Shown here piece after piece: positions 15,638-22,753 of a stretch of 22,753 nt of DNA; position 1 is the first letter of the stretch, and each line of letters begins with the position of its first letter. The stretch covers positions 1-22,753 of the forward strand of contig CAYRYZ010000025.1 of NCBI GenBank assembly GCA_964428745.1. The letters are read 5' to 3'. Made by a program: the position numbers and the translations under genes. Source of the DNA: GCA-002713455 sp964428745 (GTDB lineage: Bacteria > Fidelibacterota > Marinisomatia > Marinisomatales > TCS55). The notes beneath the pieces are model-generated. The model ran no database searches. It was not told the origin of the DNA and worked only from the letters and a program-made list of their open reading frames with translations.

Positions 15638-16132
15638 TTAATTCTTTTTTATATTTGGTAGGAAGCGATCTAAACCGATAATGTGGCTAGTTGGGAAACA
15701 ATACAGTACCCAAAGAGCACAAGCCTCGATCAAATTTTTATTTACAATCAAATAACTCCCTTCACCAGGTCTTCCATATTCTAATCCTAGTAAAGGTGGG
15801 GCGAATAGATAGTATAGGCATATAAATGTCATGCCGGCTAATGATCCACATCGGGAGAATAGGCCTAGCATTAGAGATAATCCCACCAATGTCAGTCCCC
15901 ACATATTTACATAATCTGAAATAGTAAGAAGTGTAGGGTTAGCAACTATAGCTTTTGCCAATCCAGAGAATATCCATTTTGAATCCAATAGGTATGCGGC
16001 AGATGACCAATATGGGTTTATCAATTTTGATATTCCTTCATATAAAAAATGCCAGCCAATGAGAACTCTCAACACTACCAATCCATAAAACTGAAATTCA
16101 TTATCTTTAATTGATGAATGTAAACTCGCCAT
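15638..16132 (-). CDS. DoxX family membrane protein
   Basis: This 164-residue protein has four hydrophobic segments, as in DoxX/DoxD proteins. Visible features are VLRVLIGWHFLYEGISKL in the first helix (about 20-37), a PYWSS loop, a conserved-looking W-G-L-T-L-V-G-L-S-L-M-L-G-L-F-S-R helix turn, and a final helix with ALWVL. Some relatives (DoxD, TQO small subunit) take part in electron transfer to quinones. It is the first gene of the six-gene minus-strand operon and carries a strong GGGAGG ribosome site. Directly downstream is the exported Gfo/Idh oxidoreductase, which suggests that DoxX serves it, possibly by passing electrons to the quinone pool. That role is inference; a simple structural or unknown role is also possible. 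Confidence 0.88.
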   Translation of the reverse strand: MASLHSSIKDNEFQFYGLVVLRVLIGWHFLYEGISKLINPYWSSAAYLLDSKWIFSGLAKAIVANPTLLTISDYVNMWGLTLVGLSLMLGLFSRCGSLAGMTFICLYYLFAPPLLGLEYGRPGEGSYLIVNKNLIEACALWVLYCFPTSHIIGLDRFLPNIKKN

Positions 16133-16308
16133 TCTATCCTCCCTATTTAATTGGATATTGTATAAAATCGAAGGACTAATGATAAGGGCTATTTATTCTA
16201 TAATACAAGGATGAATTTTTTGTAAGTCAACATTGTTTAAAGGATTAAAATGAAGCTACTTTCCTTTAGTTAATAAAATAAAAGACATTGTCCTAGAGGA
16301 GGGATATT
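16133..16308. promoter_or_regulatory. Divergent promoter region between the glycoside operon and the peptidase operon
   Basis: This 176-bp gap separates two divergently transcribed operons and must hold promoters for both. Leftward, a possible -35 TTGTAT (complement of 16203-16208) and -10 TATCAT (complement of 16179-16184) are 18 bp apart and end 46 bp before the doxX ATG. Rightward, TATAAT at 16199-16204 could be a -10 but has no good -35. It overlaps the leftward -35 region, so the two promoters might compete. An inverted repeat AAAGGA/TCCTTT (about 16239-16267) is also present. No regulator gene is in the window. Confidence 0.45.
16297..16302 (+). promoter_or_regulatory. Strong Shine-Dalgarno of the M24 peptidase gene
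   Basis: AGGAGG lies 6 bases before the ATG at 16309 and is the best ribosome site on the plus strand in this window. It fixes the start and predicts efficient translation. Confidence 0.8.
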
Positions 16309-17733
16309 ATGAAGAAAACATTCATTATCTTTTTATTAGTATTTAGTGGGGTATGGGGTCAACATTATCAAACAGATTTCCCTCCAAGTGAATTTAAAAG
16401 TCGATGGGATGGTGTTTTTTCCCAAATTGGCAATAATTCCGTTGCTATAGTACAAGGCTTTCCGTTATCAAATGGTTTTATTATGCCTCGTCAAACTAAT
16501 GCATTCTATTATTTATGTGGTATTGAGACTCCTCATGCTTACATACTTTTGGATGGAAGAAATCGTAAAGTTACATTATACATGCCTCCCAAAAATGAAA
16601 GGCTAGAAAGAAGTGAGGGAAGGATACTCAATGCTGAAGATAAAAAATTGATTAAAAAACTTGTTGGTGTAAATGATGTTTTATCAACTCATGAAATGAG
16701 AGAAAATTTTCCACCTAACTTAAAAAGTAGTGTTACAATTTATACTATGTTTACTCCTGCTGAGGGACAGGGGCAAAGTCGTTATGAATTAGAAGTGGCA
16801 AATGCTTCAATTGCAGCTGACTCCTGGGATGGTAGAATTAATCGTGAAGGACGTTTTGTTCAATTACTTAGAACTAGGAATCGGCGGAATGAAGTTAAAG
16901 ACTTAACACCCATTATTGATAACCTTAGAAGTCTTAAGAGTCCAAGGGAAATTGCTTTGATAAGACGAGCTTCACAATTAGCTGGATTAGGAATGATTGA
17001 AGCGATTAAAAGCACAGAGCCCGGAGTATGGGAATATCAATTAGATGGCGTAGCGCGCTATATTTATTTGATTAATGGTGCGAGATTAGAGGCATACCGC
17101 TCAATTACAGCATCAGGAACAAAAAACATTAGTAACGGACACTACTATCGTAATGATAGTCAATTAAAAAATGGTGATATGGTGTTGATGGACTATGCTC
17201 CAGATTTTCGTTACTATGTTAGTGATATTGGAAGAATGTGGCCAGTTAATGGAAAGTATAAGCCATGGCAAAGAGAATTATTACAAATAATTCTTGAATA
17301 CAGAAATGTTGTATTAGATATAATTCGACCTGGGGTTACAACAGATCAGATTCTTAAAGAGGCGCAGAAAAAAATGAAGCCTATAATGAAAAAATATAAA
17401 TTTTCTAAAACCATTTATAGAAAAGCAGCAGAAAAAATGGTTAGAACTGGGGGAGGAGTGTTATCGCATCCTGTTGGTTTAGCTGTTCATGATGATGGCC
17501 CCTATCGATATGGCCCTTTAAAAATTGGGCATGTTTTTTCTGTAGATCCTCAGATGTGGGTCCCTGAAGAAAATCTATATCTTCGTTATGAGGATACGGT
17601 TGTAGTAACTGAAAATGGAAATGAAAACTTTACTCACTTTTTACCTTCAGAATTAGATGAACTTGAATCGTTAGTACGCGAAAAAGGTATCCTTCAGTCG
17701 TATTCTGAAGATTTAATGAAGTGGAATTACTAA
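16309..17733 (+). CDS. Secreted M24 family metallopeptidase, Xaa-Pro aminopeptidase-like
   Basis: This 474-residue protein has a signal peptide (MKK start, hydrophobic core, cut after about VWGQ, residue 18) and acts outside the cytoplasm. It has an N-terminal creatinase/aminopeptidase-P-like domain (about 25-190) and a C-terminal pita-bread M24 domain (about 205-455). Metal-ligand positions can be traced: Asp295 (LMDYA), Asp306 (SDIGR), His387 (LSHPVGL), position 413 (VDPQMW) and Glu428 (RYEDT). The fourth ligand is normally Glu in an E-P-G motif and is Asp413 here. His394 (VHDDG) is also conserved. The family removes N-terminal residues before proline using two metal ions. Downstream come further peptide and amino-acid enzymes, supporting a scavenging role. 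Confidence 0.9.
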   Translation: MKKTFIIFLLVFSGVWGQHYQTDFPPSEFKSRWDGVFSQIGNNSVAIVQGFPLSNGFIMPRQTNAFYYLCGIETPHAYILLDGRNRKVTLYMPPKNERLERSEGRILNAEDKKLIKKLVGVNDVLSTHEMRENFPPNLKSSVTIYTMFTPAEGQGQSRYELEVANASIAADSWDGRINREGRFVQLLRTRNRRNEVKDLTPIIDNLRSLKSPREIALIRRASQLAGLGMIEAIKSTEPGVWEYQLDGVARYIYLINGARLEAYRSITASGTKNISNGHYYRNDSQLKNGDMVLMDYAPDFRYYVSDIGRMWPVNGKYKPWQRELLQIILEYRNVVLDIIRPGVTTDQILKEAQKKMKPIMKKYKFSKTIYRKAAEKMVRTGGGVLSHPVGLAVHDDGPYRYGPLKIGHVFSVDPQMWVPEENLYLRYEDTVVVTENGNENFTHFLPSELDELESLVREKGILQSYSEDLMKWNY

Positions 17734-17748
17734 TCAATGGAGATTAAT

Positions 17749-20318
17749 ATGAAAAATATCATTAGAATAATCACAATAATGCCTTTGATAATTATTATGA
17801 CACTTATGGCAGATGATAATTATAAAATGCCACCCAAAGCAATTGCAGATTTAGTAGATGCACCGGCGACTCCAGGTGTGAGTTTATCCCCAAATAAAAA
17901 ACAATTATTGATATTAGAGCGATCAAGCCTTCCTTCAATTGAAGAATTATCTCAAACTGAACTACGATTGGCAGGGCTCCGAATAAATCCTGCAACTAAT
18001 GGAAGAAGTCGCACAAGTTATTATACTGGTATATCGATTCAAGATATCAAAACTAGTAAGCAAAAGAAAGTTAAAGGCTTACCAAATGGTGGTCGTATTT
18101 CAAATGTCACCTGGGCTCCAAATGGAAATTATATCGCGTTGGCTATTACTAAAGGAAATCAAATTAACTTATACATTGTAGATGTAAAAAAAGGCAGAGC
18201 TAAACTATTATTAAAGCCAGCTCTTAATGTTATATATGGCACCCCTTTTTATTGGATTTCAGATAGTAAGGGATTAATTGTAAAAACAATTAGTGACAGT
18301 AGAGGTGCTCCTCCTAAAAAATCTCCTGTTCCTAAAGGTCCAGTTATCCAAGAAAATCAAGGTAGTAAAGCACCTGCTCGGACTTATCAAGATCTTTTAA
18401 CAAACCCATATGATGAAGAACTTTTTGAATACTATATGAACTCACAAATAATGAGAGTTGGACTAAATGGTAAAACAAAAAAAATTGGTAAGCCTGCTAT
18501 TGTTCGTAGAGCAGAACCTTCTCCAGATGGTAAATATATTTTGAGTGAAACAATTCATCGACCTTTTTCATATTTAGTCCCGATTTATCGTTTTCCAACT
18601 CTTGTTGAAATTTTAGATGAGGAAGGAAAATTGGTTCATACCTTACGAGATATGCCATTGGCTGAGACAATCCCAATTGGTAGAGATGCTGTAATCTCAG
18701 GACCAAGGTCATTTGGTTGGAGAGCTGATGTTGGATCAACTATCTATTATGTAAATGCGTTAGATGAAGGAGACCCAAAATTAGATGTTCCATATAGAGA
18801 TCAAATTTTCACACTTATTTCTCCATTTAAATCTGATCCAGTTTCATTAATTAAATTAGAATTAAGATATGCTGGTCTATCATGGGGTGATAATAAAACA
18901 GCATTAATCTCAGGTCGAAAATGGACAGAAAGGCGCTCAACGACTTGGCATGTCAATCCTTCGAATTTAAATGCTTCCAAAATCATTGATCGACTGTATG
19001 AAGATAGATACAGCGATCCGGGTACACCCATGAAACAGCTAAATGAATATGGTCGATCAGTCCTAATTCTATTAGATAATGACAAAAATACTTTATTGAT
19101 GTCTGGAAATGGTGCATCAGCAGATGGAGATCTTCCCTTTCTAGATGAATTAAATCTTAATACTAAAAAGTCTAAAAGACTCTGGAGGTGTGAAGCCCCT
19201 TATTACGAAAGGGCAGTTAGTGTTGTTGATTTAATTAATAAAGTGGTTCTTACTAGTAGGGAGTCAAAAAATGAACCAATAAATTATTATTTAAGAAACC
19301 TAACGGATAATTCAATTAATAGCATCACTGATTTTAAACACCCTTATCCACAAATGAGTGGTGTATATAAAGAAATGCTTACTTATAAGAGAGATGATGG
19401 CGTTGATCTATCGGCAACCCTTTACCTTCCGCCAGGTAGACAGCCTAGCGATGGTCCTCTCCCTTTATTTTTGTGGGCTTACCCCAGAGAGTTTAAAACT
19501 TCAAAAGCCGCATCCCAAGTTGTAGGATCTCCTCATCGTTNNNNNNNNNNNNNNNNNNNNNNNNNNNNNNNNNNNNNNNNNNNNNNNNNNNNNNNNNNNN
19601 NNNNNNNNNNNNNNNNNNNNNNNNNNNNNNNNNNNNNNNNAGAGAGTTTAAAACTTCAAAAGCCGCATCCCAAGTTGTAGGATCTCCTCATCGTTTTTCC
19701 AGAATCAGTCCAACATCTCCATTAATTATGCTCTCATATGGTTATGCAGTCCTAATGGGCGCAACCATGCCAATTATTGGAGAAGGAGGACAGGAGCCTA
19801 ATGACAATTATGTAAAACAATTGGTGTCTAGTGCTCAAGCAGCTGCGGACTTGATGGTTTCAAAAAAGATAACAACTCGCGATCAGATTGCAATTGGAGG
19901 CCATTCCTATGGAGCCTTTATGACTGCAAACCTATTAGCACATTCTGATATATTCCAAGCGGGGATTGCAAGAAGTGGTGCTTATAATAGAAGCTTAACT
20001 CCATTTGGATTTCAATCAGAACAAAGAACATTTTGGGAAGCTCCCGAAATTTATTTTTCTATGTCGCCTTTTATGCATGCACAAAAAGTCAATGAACCTA
20101 TATTATTGATTCATGGAGAAGCAGATAACAATTCTGGAACTTTTCCAGTTCAGAGTAAAAGGTTCTATCATGCCTTAAAGGGTCACGGAGCCACAGCAAA
20201 ATTGGTAATGCTACCACATGAAAGTCATGGCTATAGAGCTCGAGAATCTGTGATGCATATGTTATGGGAGACTGCTAATTGGTTAGATACGTATGTTAAA
20301 AAAGAGGATAAAGATTAA
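17749..20318 (+). CDS. S9 family serine peptidase (glutamyl endopeptidase-like), interrupted by an assembly gap
   Basis: I choose the ATG at 17749: GGAG at 17739-17742 is 6 bases upstream, and it begins a normal signal peptide (MKNIIRIITI). An ATG at 17737 would add four residues. The gene looks split only because of 100 N at 19541-19640 flanked by the same 55 bp. Removing one copy plus the gap (155 bp) joins both halves in one frame and gives 804 residues. Residues about 50-100 carry ELRLAGLRINP and TNGRSR, typical of the S9D glutamyl endopeptidases, followed by a beta-propeller and an alpha/beta-hydrolase domain. Numbered from the ATG at 17737, the triad is Ser672 (GGHSYGAF), Asp745 (GEADNN) and His779 (ESHGY); subtract four for the chosen start. 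The family cuts peptides after acidic residues. The gene lies 15 bp after the M24 gene and 4 bp before the PLP enzyme. Confidence 0.9.
19486..19540 (+). repeat. Left copy of the 55-bp gap-flanking duplication
   Basis: These 55 bases, from AGAGAGTTTAAAAC to CCTCATCGTT, occur again exactly at 19641-19695. The copy ends directly at the N run and lies within the S9 peptidase gene (protein segment REFKTSKAASQVVGSPHR). It is best read as the shared end of two contigs, not a biological repeat. Confidence 0.95.
19541..19640. other. Assembly gap of 100 N
   Basis: Exactly 100 unknown bases, a conventional scaffold gap of arbitrary size. The identical 55 bp on both sides and the restored reading frame indicate that the real gap is zero or negative (overlapping contigs). 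Confidence 0.98.
19641..19695 (+). repeat. Right copy of the 55-bp gap-flanking duplication
   Basis: An exact copy of 19486-19540, starting at the first base after the N run. It continues into the catalytic domain of the S9 peptidase (next residues FSRISPTS). Together with the left copy it marks contig ends that overlap by 55 bases, as expected from a k-mer-based assembler. Confidence 0.95.
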
Positions 20319-20322
20319 CAAT

Positions 20323-21483
20323 ATGAAGAACAAAGATATTTCTTTTGATACCAAGATAGTTCATTCAGGTGAGCCTGATCCACGTATTGAAGGTGCAGTT
20401 AATGTACCTATTTTTCAAAGTTCAACTTTTGAGTATACTGGACAAAAGTCTTATGATGAACTAAAATATATTAGACTTAATAATACCCCCAATCATCTTG
20501 TTCTCCATGAAAAACTCGCAATATTGGAAAAAGCGGAACGAGCAGTTGTTACTTCCTCAGGTATGAGCGCAATAACAACCTCTTTATTAACATTTTTGAA
20601 ATCAGGAGATCATTTGTTAGCTCACAATACATTATATGGTGGGACAGCTGACTATGTTAAGCATGATTTGCCAAATTACAATATTAGTGCAGACTACATT
20701 GATGTCTTAGATCCATCAAGTTGGAAAAGTAAGCTCAAATCCAATACCAAAGTAATCTATGTGGAAACGATTACGAATCCATTATTGGAGGTTGGCGCTT
20801 TAGATGAAGTTGCAAAATTCGCAAAAGAGCATGGTTTAATATCCATGATTGATAACACATTGGCGAGTCCCGCATTATTTTGTCCGATACCATTAGGCTT
20901 TGATATTTCTGTTCATTCAGCAACAAAATATCTTAATGGTCACACGGATATTGTTGCTGGAGCCATAATAGGTAACGAACCTCATATGACTGAAGTCAAT
21001 TCAAAGCTGATTCATCTTGGAGGTTGTCTTGATCCGAATGCTTGTTTCTTATTAAATCGGGGAATGAAAACTTTATCGTTAAGAATGAAAAAACAATGTA
21101 GTAATGCTATGCAGGTTGCCGAATTATTAAATGACCATCCTAAAGTAAGAGATGTTAATTATCCAGGCCTCTCATCAAGTGATAGTCATGATAGAGCAAA
21201 GAAATTATTATGCGGATATGGTGGAATGGTTAGTTTTGTACTTGAGGGTGGTGTAAAAGTGGCAGATGAATTTATGGGAAGATTAGAAATACCTATGTGT
21301 ACAGCAAGCCTAGGAGGAGTTGAGTCATTAGTTACGCGTCCAGTCCAAACTTCACATTCTTTATTGAGTGATGAAGAATTACTAATAGCAGGTATAGATA
21401 AATCTTTGATTCGTTATTCAGTGGGTATTGAGTCAGGAGATGATCTAGTAGCCGATTTGAAGCAGGCATTAGATAAATCATAA
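20323..21483 (+). CDS. Cys/Met metabolism PLP-dependent enzyme (trans-sulfuration or methionine-gamma-lyase-like)
   Basis: The ATG at 20323 lies 4 bp after the S9 stop and gives 386 residues, normal for the family. A longer frame from 20293 would overlap the S9 gene. It is a cytoplasmic fold-type I PLP enzyme. Tyr49 and Arg51 (KYIRLNN) match the YxR motif that binds the cofactor phosphate of the neighbouring subunit. SSGMSA near residue 80 binds phosphate, DNT (about 172-174) holds the ring aspartate, and Lys202 in SATKYLNGHTD forms the Schiff base. The GGCLDPNACFLLNRGMKTL segment and the late SLGGVESL motif are family signatures. The family includes cystathionine gamma-synthase, gamma- and beta-lyases and methionine gamma-lyase, and the sequence alone does not decide between them. 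The usual NPT after YxR reads NTPN here. In this cluster a catabolic lyase seems likeliest. Confidence 0.9.
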   Translation: MKNKDISFDTKIVHSGEPDPRIEGAVNVPIFQSSTFEYTGQKSYDELKYIRLNNTPNHLVLHEKLAILEKAERAVVTSSGMSAITTSLLTFLKSGDHLLAHNTLYGGTADYVKHDLPNYNISADYIDVLDPSSWKSKLKSNTKVIYVETITNPLLEVGALDEVAKFAKEHGLISMIDNTLASPALFCPIPLGFDISVHSATKYLNGHTDIVAGAIIGNEPHMTEVNSKLIHLGGCLDPNACFLLNRGMKTLSLRMKKQCSNAMQVAELLNDHPKVRDVNYPGLSSSDSHDRAKKLLCGYGGMVSFVLEGGVKVADEFMGRLEIPMCTASLGGVESLVTRPVQTSHSLLSDEELLIAGIDKSLIRYSVGIESGDDLVADLKQALDKS

Positions 21484-21512
21484 TTATCAATTATTTAAGA
21501 AAAGGATTCACT

Positions 21513-22753
21513 ATGAATAGAATTCATATAATTTCAACATTTTTATTAATCGTAGGATGCTCCAAGTATGATGTAGTGATAAGAAATGGTACGATTTATG
21601 ACGGTTATGGATTTGAACCTTACGTTGGTGATATAGCACTCAAAGGTGATAAAGTTGCATTAGTTAAAGAAAATATATCTGAGAAAGGTAGGAAGGAAAT
21701 TGATGCAAAAGGATTAGCTGTAGCGCCGGGATTTATCAATATGCTGAGTTGGGCAACAACATCTTTAATTAAAGATGGTCGTTCATTAAGCGATATTAAA
21801 CAAGGTGTTACCTTGGAAGTTTTTGGTGAAGGAGCCTCTATGGGGCCTTTAAACGATTCGATGAAAGAACAGCAGCAAAATAATACAACAGATTATAAAA
21901 TTGATTGGACAACACTAGGTGAATATCTAGAGTCACTTGAACGTAGAGGTGTATCTACAAATGTAGCATCTTTTATTGGCGCAACAACACTTAGAATCCA
22001 TGAAATAGGATTTGAAGATAGACCTCCGACTGATTTTGAACTAGATAATATGCGTTCATTAGTCCGGCAAGGGATGGAAGAAGGAGCTTTAGGCATTGGA
22101 TCATCATTGATTTATGCTCCTGCATTTTACTCTTCAACTGAAGAATTAATTGAGCTATGTAAAGTAGCCTCTGAATATGGTGGTATGTATATTTCTCATA
22201 TGAGAAGTGAAAGCAATAAATTATTAGAAGCTTTAGATGAATTAATTACCATTGCTGAAGAAGCAAATATTCCTGCGGAAATTTATCACTTGAAAGCAGG
22301 TGGTGTGAAAAATCATTACAAAATGGATTTAGTAATTAATAAAGTTAATGGAGCACGAGCAGGTGGACTTGATATCTCAGCAGACATGTATACATATATT
22401 GCTGGAGCAACAGGATTAGATGCGCATATGCCACCATGGGTACAGGAAGGTGGATATGATAAATGGGTAGAGAGATTAAAGGATCCTAAGATACGTGCCA
22501 GAGTGAAAAAAGAAATGACCTCCGATGCAAAAAATTGGGAAAATTTGGGTTATCTAGCCGGACCCGAGGGAGTTTTATTTGCAGGATTTCGCAACCCTGA
22601 TTTGCGGGAATATATTGGCATGACCTTAAAAGAAGTTTCTGATAAAATTGGAAAACATTATGCAGATGTTGCGATGGATTTTGTAATACAGGATGGAAGT
22701 CGAGTTGATGTTGTTTATTTTTTAATGTCAGAAGAAAATGTTAAGAAACAGAT
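21513..22753 (+). CDS. N-acyl-D-amino-acid deacylase-like amidohydrolase lipoprotein, 3' end outside the window
   Basis: The frame is open from the ATG at 21513 to the window edge (413 complete codons, no stop). AAGGA at 21502-21506 lies 6 bases before the start. The N-terminus is a lipoprotein signal with lipobox IVGC (Cys16). It continues as a composite-domain amidohydrolase: YDVVIRNGTIYDG (about 19-31), the DAKGLAVAPGF strand (to residue 74), then a TIM barrel with SHMRSE (His229), EIYHLKAGG (His259) and SADMYTY (Asp291), as in D-aminoacylases. The first metal motif, normally PGFID-x-H-x-H, reads PGFINMLSW (72-80), so both histidines are absent. The Cys of the usual GNCG motif is also missing (GEGAS, 105-109). 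The protein may be a divergent subfamily with a single metal or no deacylase activity. It lies 29 bp after the PLP gene, in the same operon. Confidence 0.85.
   Translation, partial: MNRIHIISTFLLIVGCSKYDVVIRNGTIYDGYGFEPYVGDIALKGDKVALVKENISEKGRKEIDAKGLAVAPGFINMLSWATTSLIKDGRSLSDIKQGVTLEVFGEGASMGPLNDSMKEQQQNNTTDYKIDWTTLGEYLESLERRGVSTNVASFIGATTLRIHEIGFEDRPPTDFELDNMRSLVRQGMEEGALGIGSSLIYAPAFYSSTEELIELCKVASEYGGMYISHMRSESNKLLEALDELITIAEEANIPAEIYHLKAGGVKNHYKMDLVINKVNGARAGGLDISADMYTYIAGATGLDAHMPPWVQEGGYDKWVERLKDPKIRARVKKEMTSDAKNWENLGYLAGPEGVLFAGFRNPDLREYIGMTLKEVSDKIGKHYADVAMDFVIQDGSRVDVVYFLMSEENVKKQ

Noticed and set aside
19486..19695. Direct repeat as a mobile-element footprint or target-site duplication.
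   Set aside because: 55 bp is far too long for a target-site duplication, it abuts an artificial 100-N gap, and no transposase is nearby.
19728..20318. A separate 196-residue hydrolase gene starting at 19728.
   Set aside because: It is the C-terminal half of the S9 peptidase. The frame is open upstream through the 55-bp repeat, and the ATG lies inside the catalytic domain.
17749..20318. Pseudogene or frameshift in the S9 peptidase.
   Set aside because: The break coincides with the N run and the duplicated contig end. Collapsing it restores an intact frame and catalytic triad.
21893..22096. A 67-residue minus-strand frame near the right edge.
   Set aside because: It is antisense to the D-aminoacylase-like gene, which is open across the whole region.

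Overview
The window is AT-rich, densely coded bacterial DNA from a Gram-negative organism of the Fibrobacteres-Chlorobi-Bacteroidetes (FCB) kind. The evidence is a TonB-dependent receptor with a carboxypeptidase-regulatory-like N-terminus paired with a DUF4249-type lipoprotein, many lipoboxes, Tat-exported Gfo/Idh proteins, and short signal peptides ending in -FGQ or -WGQ. Candidatus Marinimicrobia (SAR406) is my best guess, but that rests on protein style and not on a marker gene. A run of 100 N at 19541-19640 shows the sequence is a scaffolded draft, probably from a metagenome or single cell. I see no rRNA, tRNA, CRISPR array, transposase or phage gene.

Left block, plus strand (31-9964): a YceI-like secreted protein; the translational GTPase TypA/BipA; a TonB-dependent receptor starting 2 bp after typA; a DUF4249-type lipoprotein with two added fibronectin-III-like modules; a likely terminator hairpin; a histidine-phosphatase lipoprotein; a large DUF5107-TPR lipoprotein; and a 49-codon basic small ORF. 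The receptor and DUF4249 protein look like an outer-membrane uptake pair. The DUF5107 protein may recognise or process carbohydrate at the envelope.

Middle block, minus strand (16132-9968): six genes with gaps of 2-21 bp, transcribed as doxX, Tat-exported Gfo/Idh oxidoreductase, NHS-type MFS transporter, cytoplasmic Gfo/Idh oxidoreductase, DUF1080 lipoprotein (3-keto-glycoside hydrolase family) and a Tat-exported sugar isomerase/epimerase-like TIM barrel. The content matches oxidative, 3-keto-type glycoside degradation. Export signals split it into an envelope half (oxidise, cleave, isomerise) and a cytoplasmic half (import, reduce). The membrane protein DoxX could take electrons from the exported dehydrogenase. 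This is the most interesting system in the window.

Right block, plus strand (16309 to the end): a secreted M24 Xaa-Pro aminopeptidase-like protein, a secreted S9 (glutamyl-endopeptidase-like) peptidase, a PLP-dependent Cys/Met-metabolism enzyme, and an N-acyl-D-amino-acid deacylase-like lipoprotein that runs off the window. This looks like peptide and amino-acid scavenging. The S9 gene appears broken, but only because of the assembly gap: the same 55 bp lies on both sides of the N run, and collapsing it restores one continuous 804-residue protein with a complete Ser-Asp-His triad.

No gene-free stretch exceeds 300 bp. The longest is the 176-bp divergent promoter region at 16133-16308.
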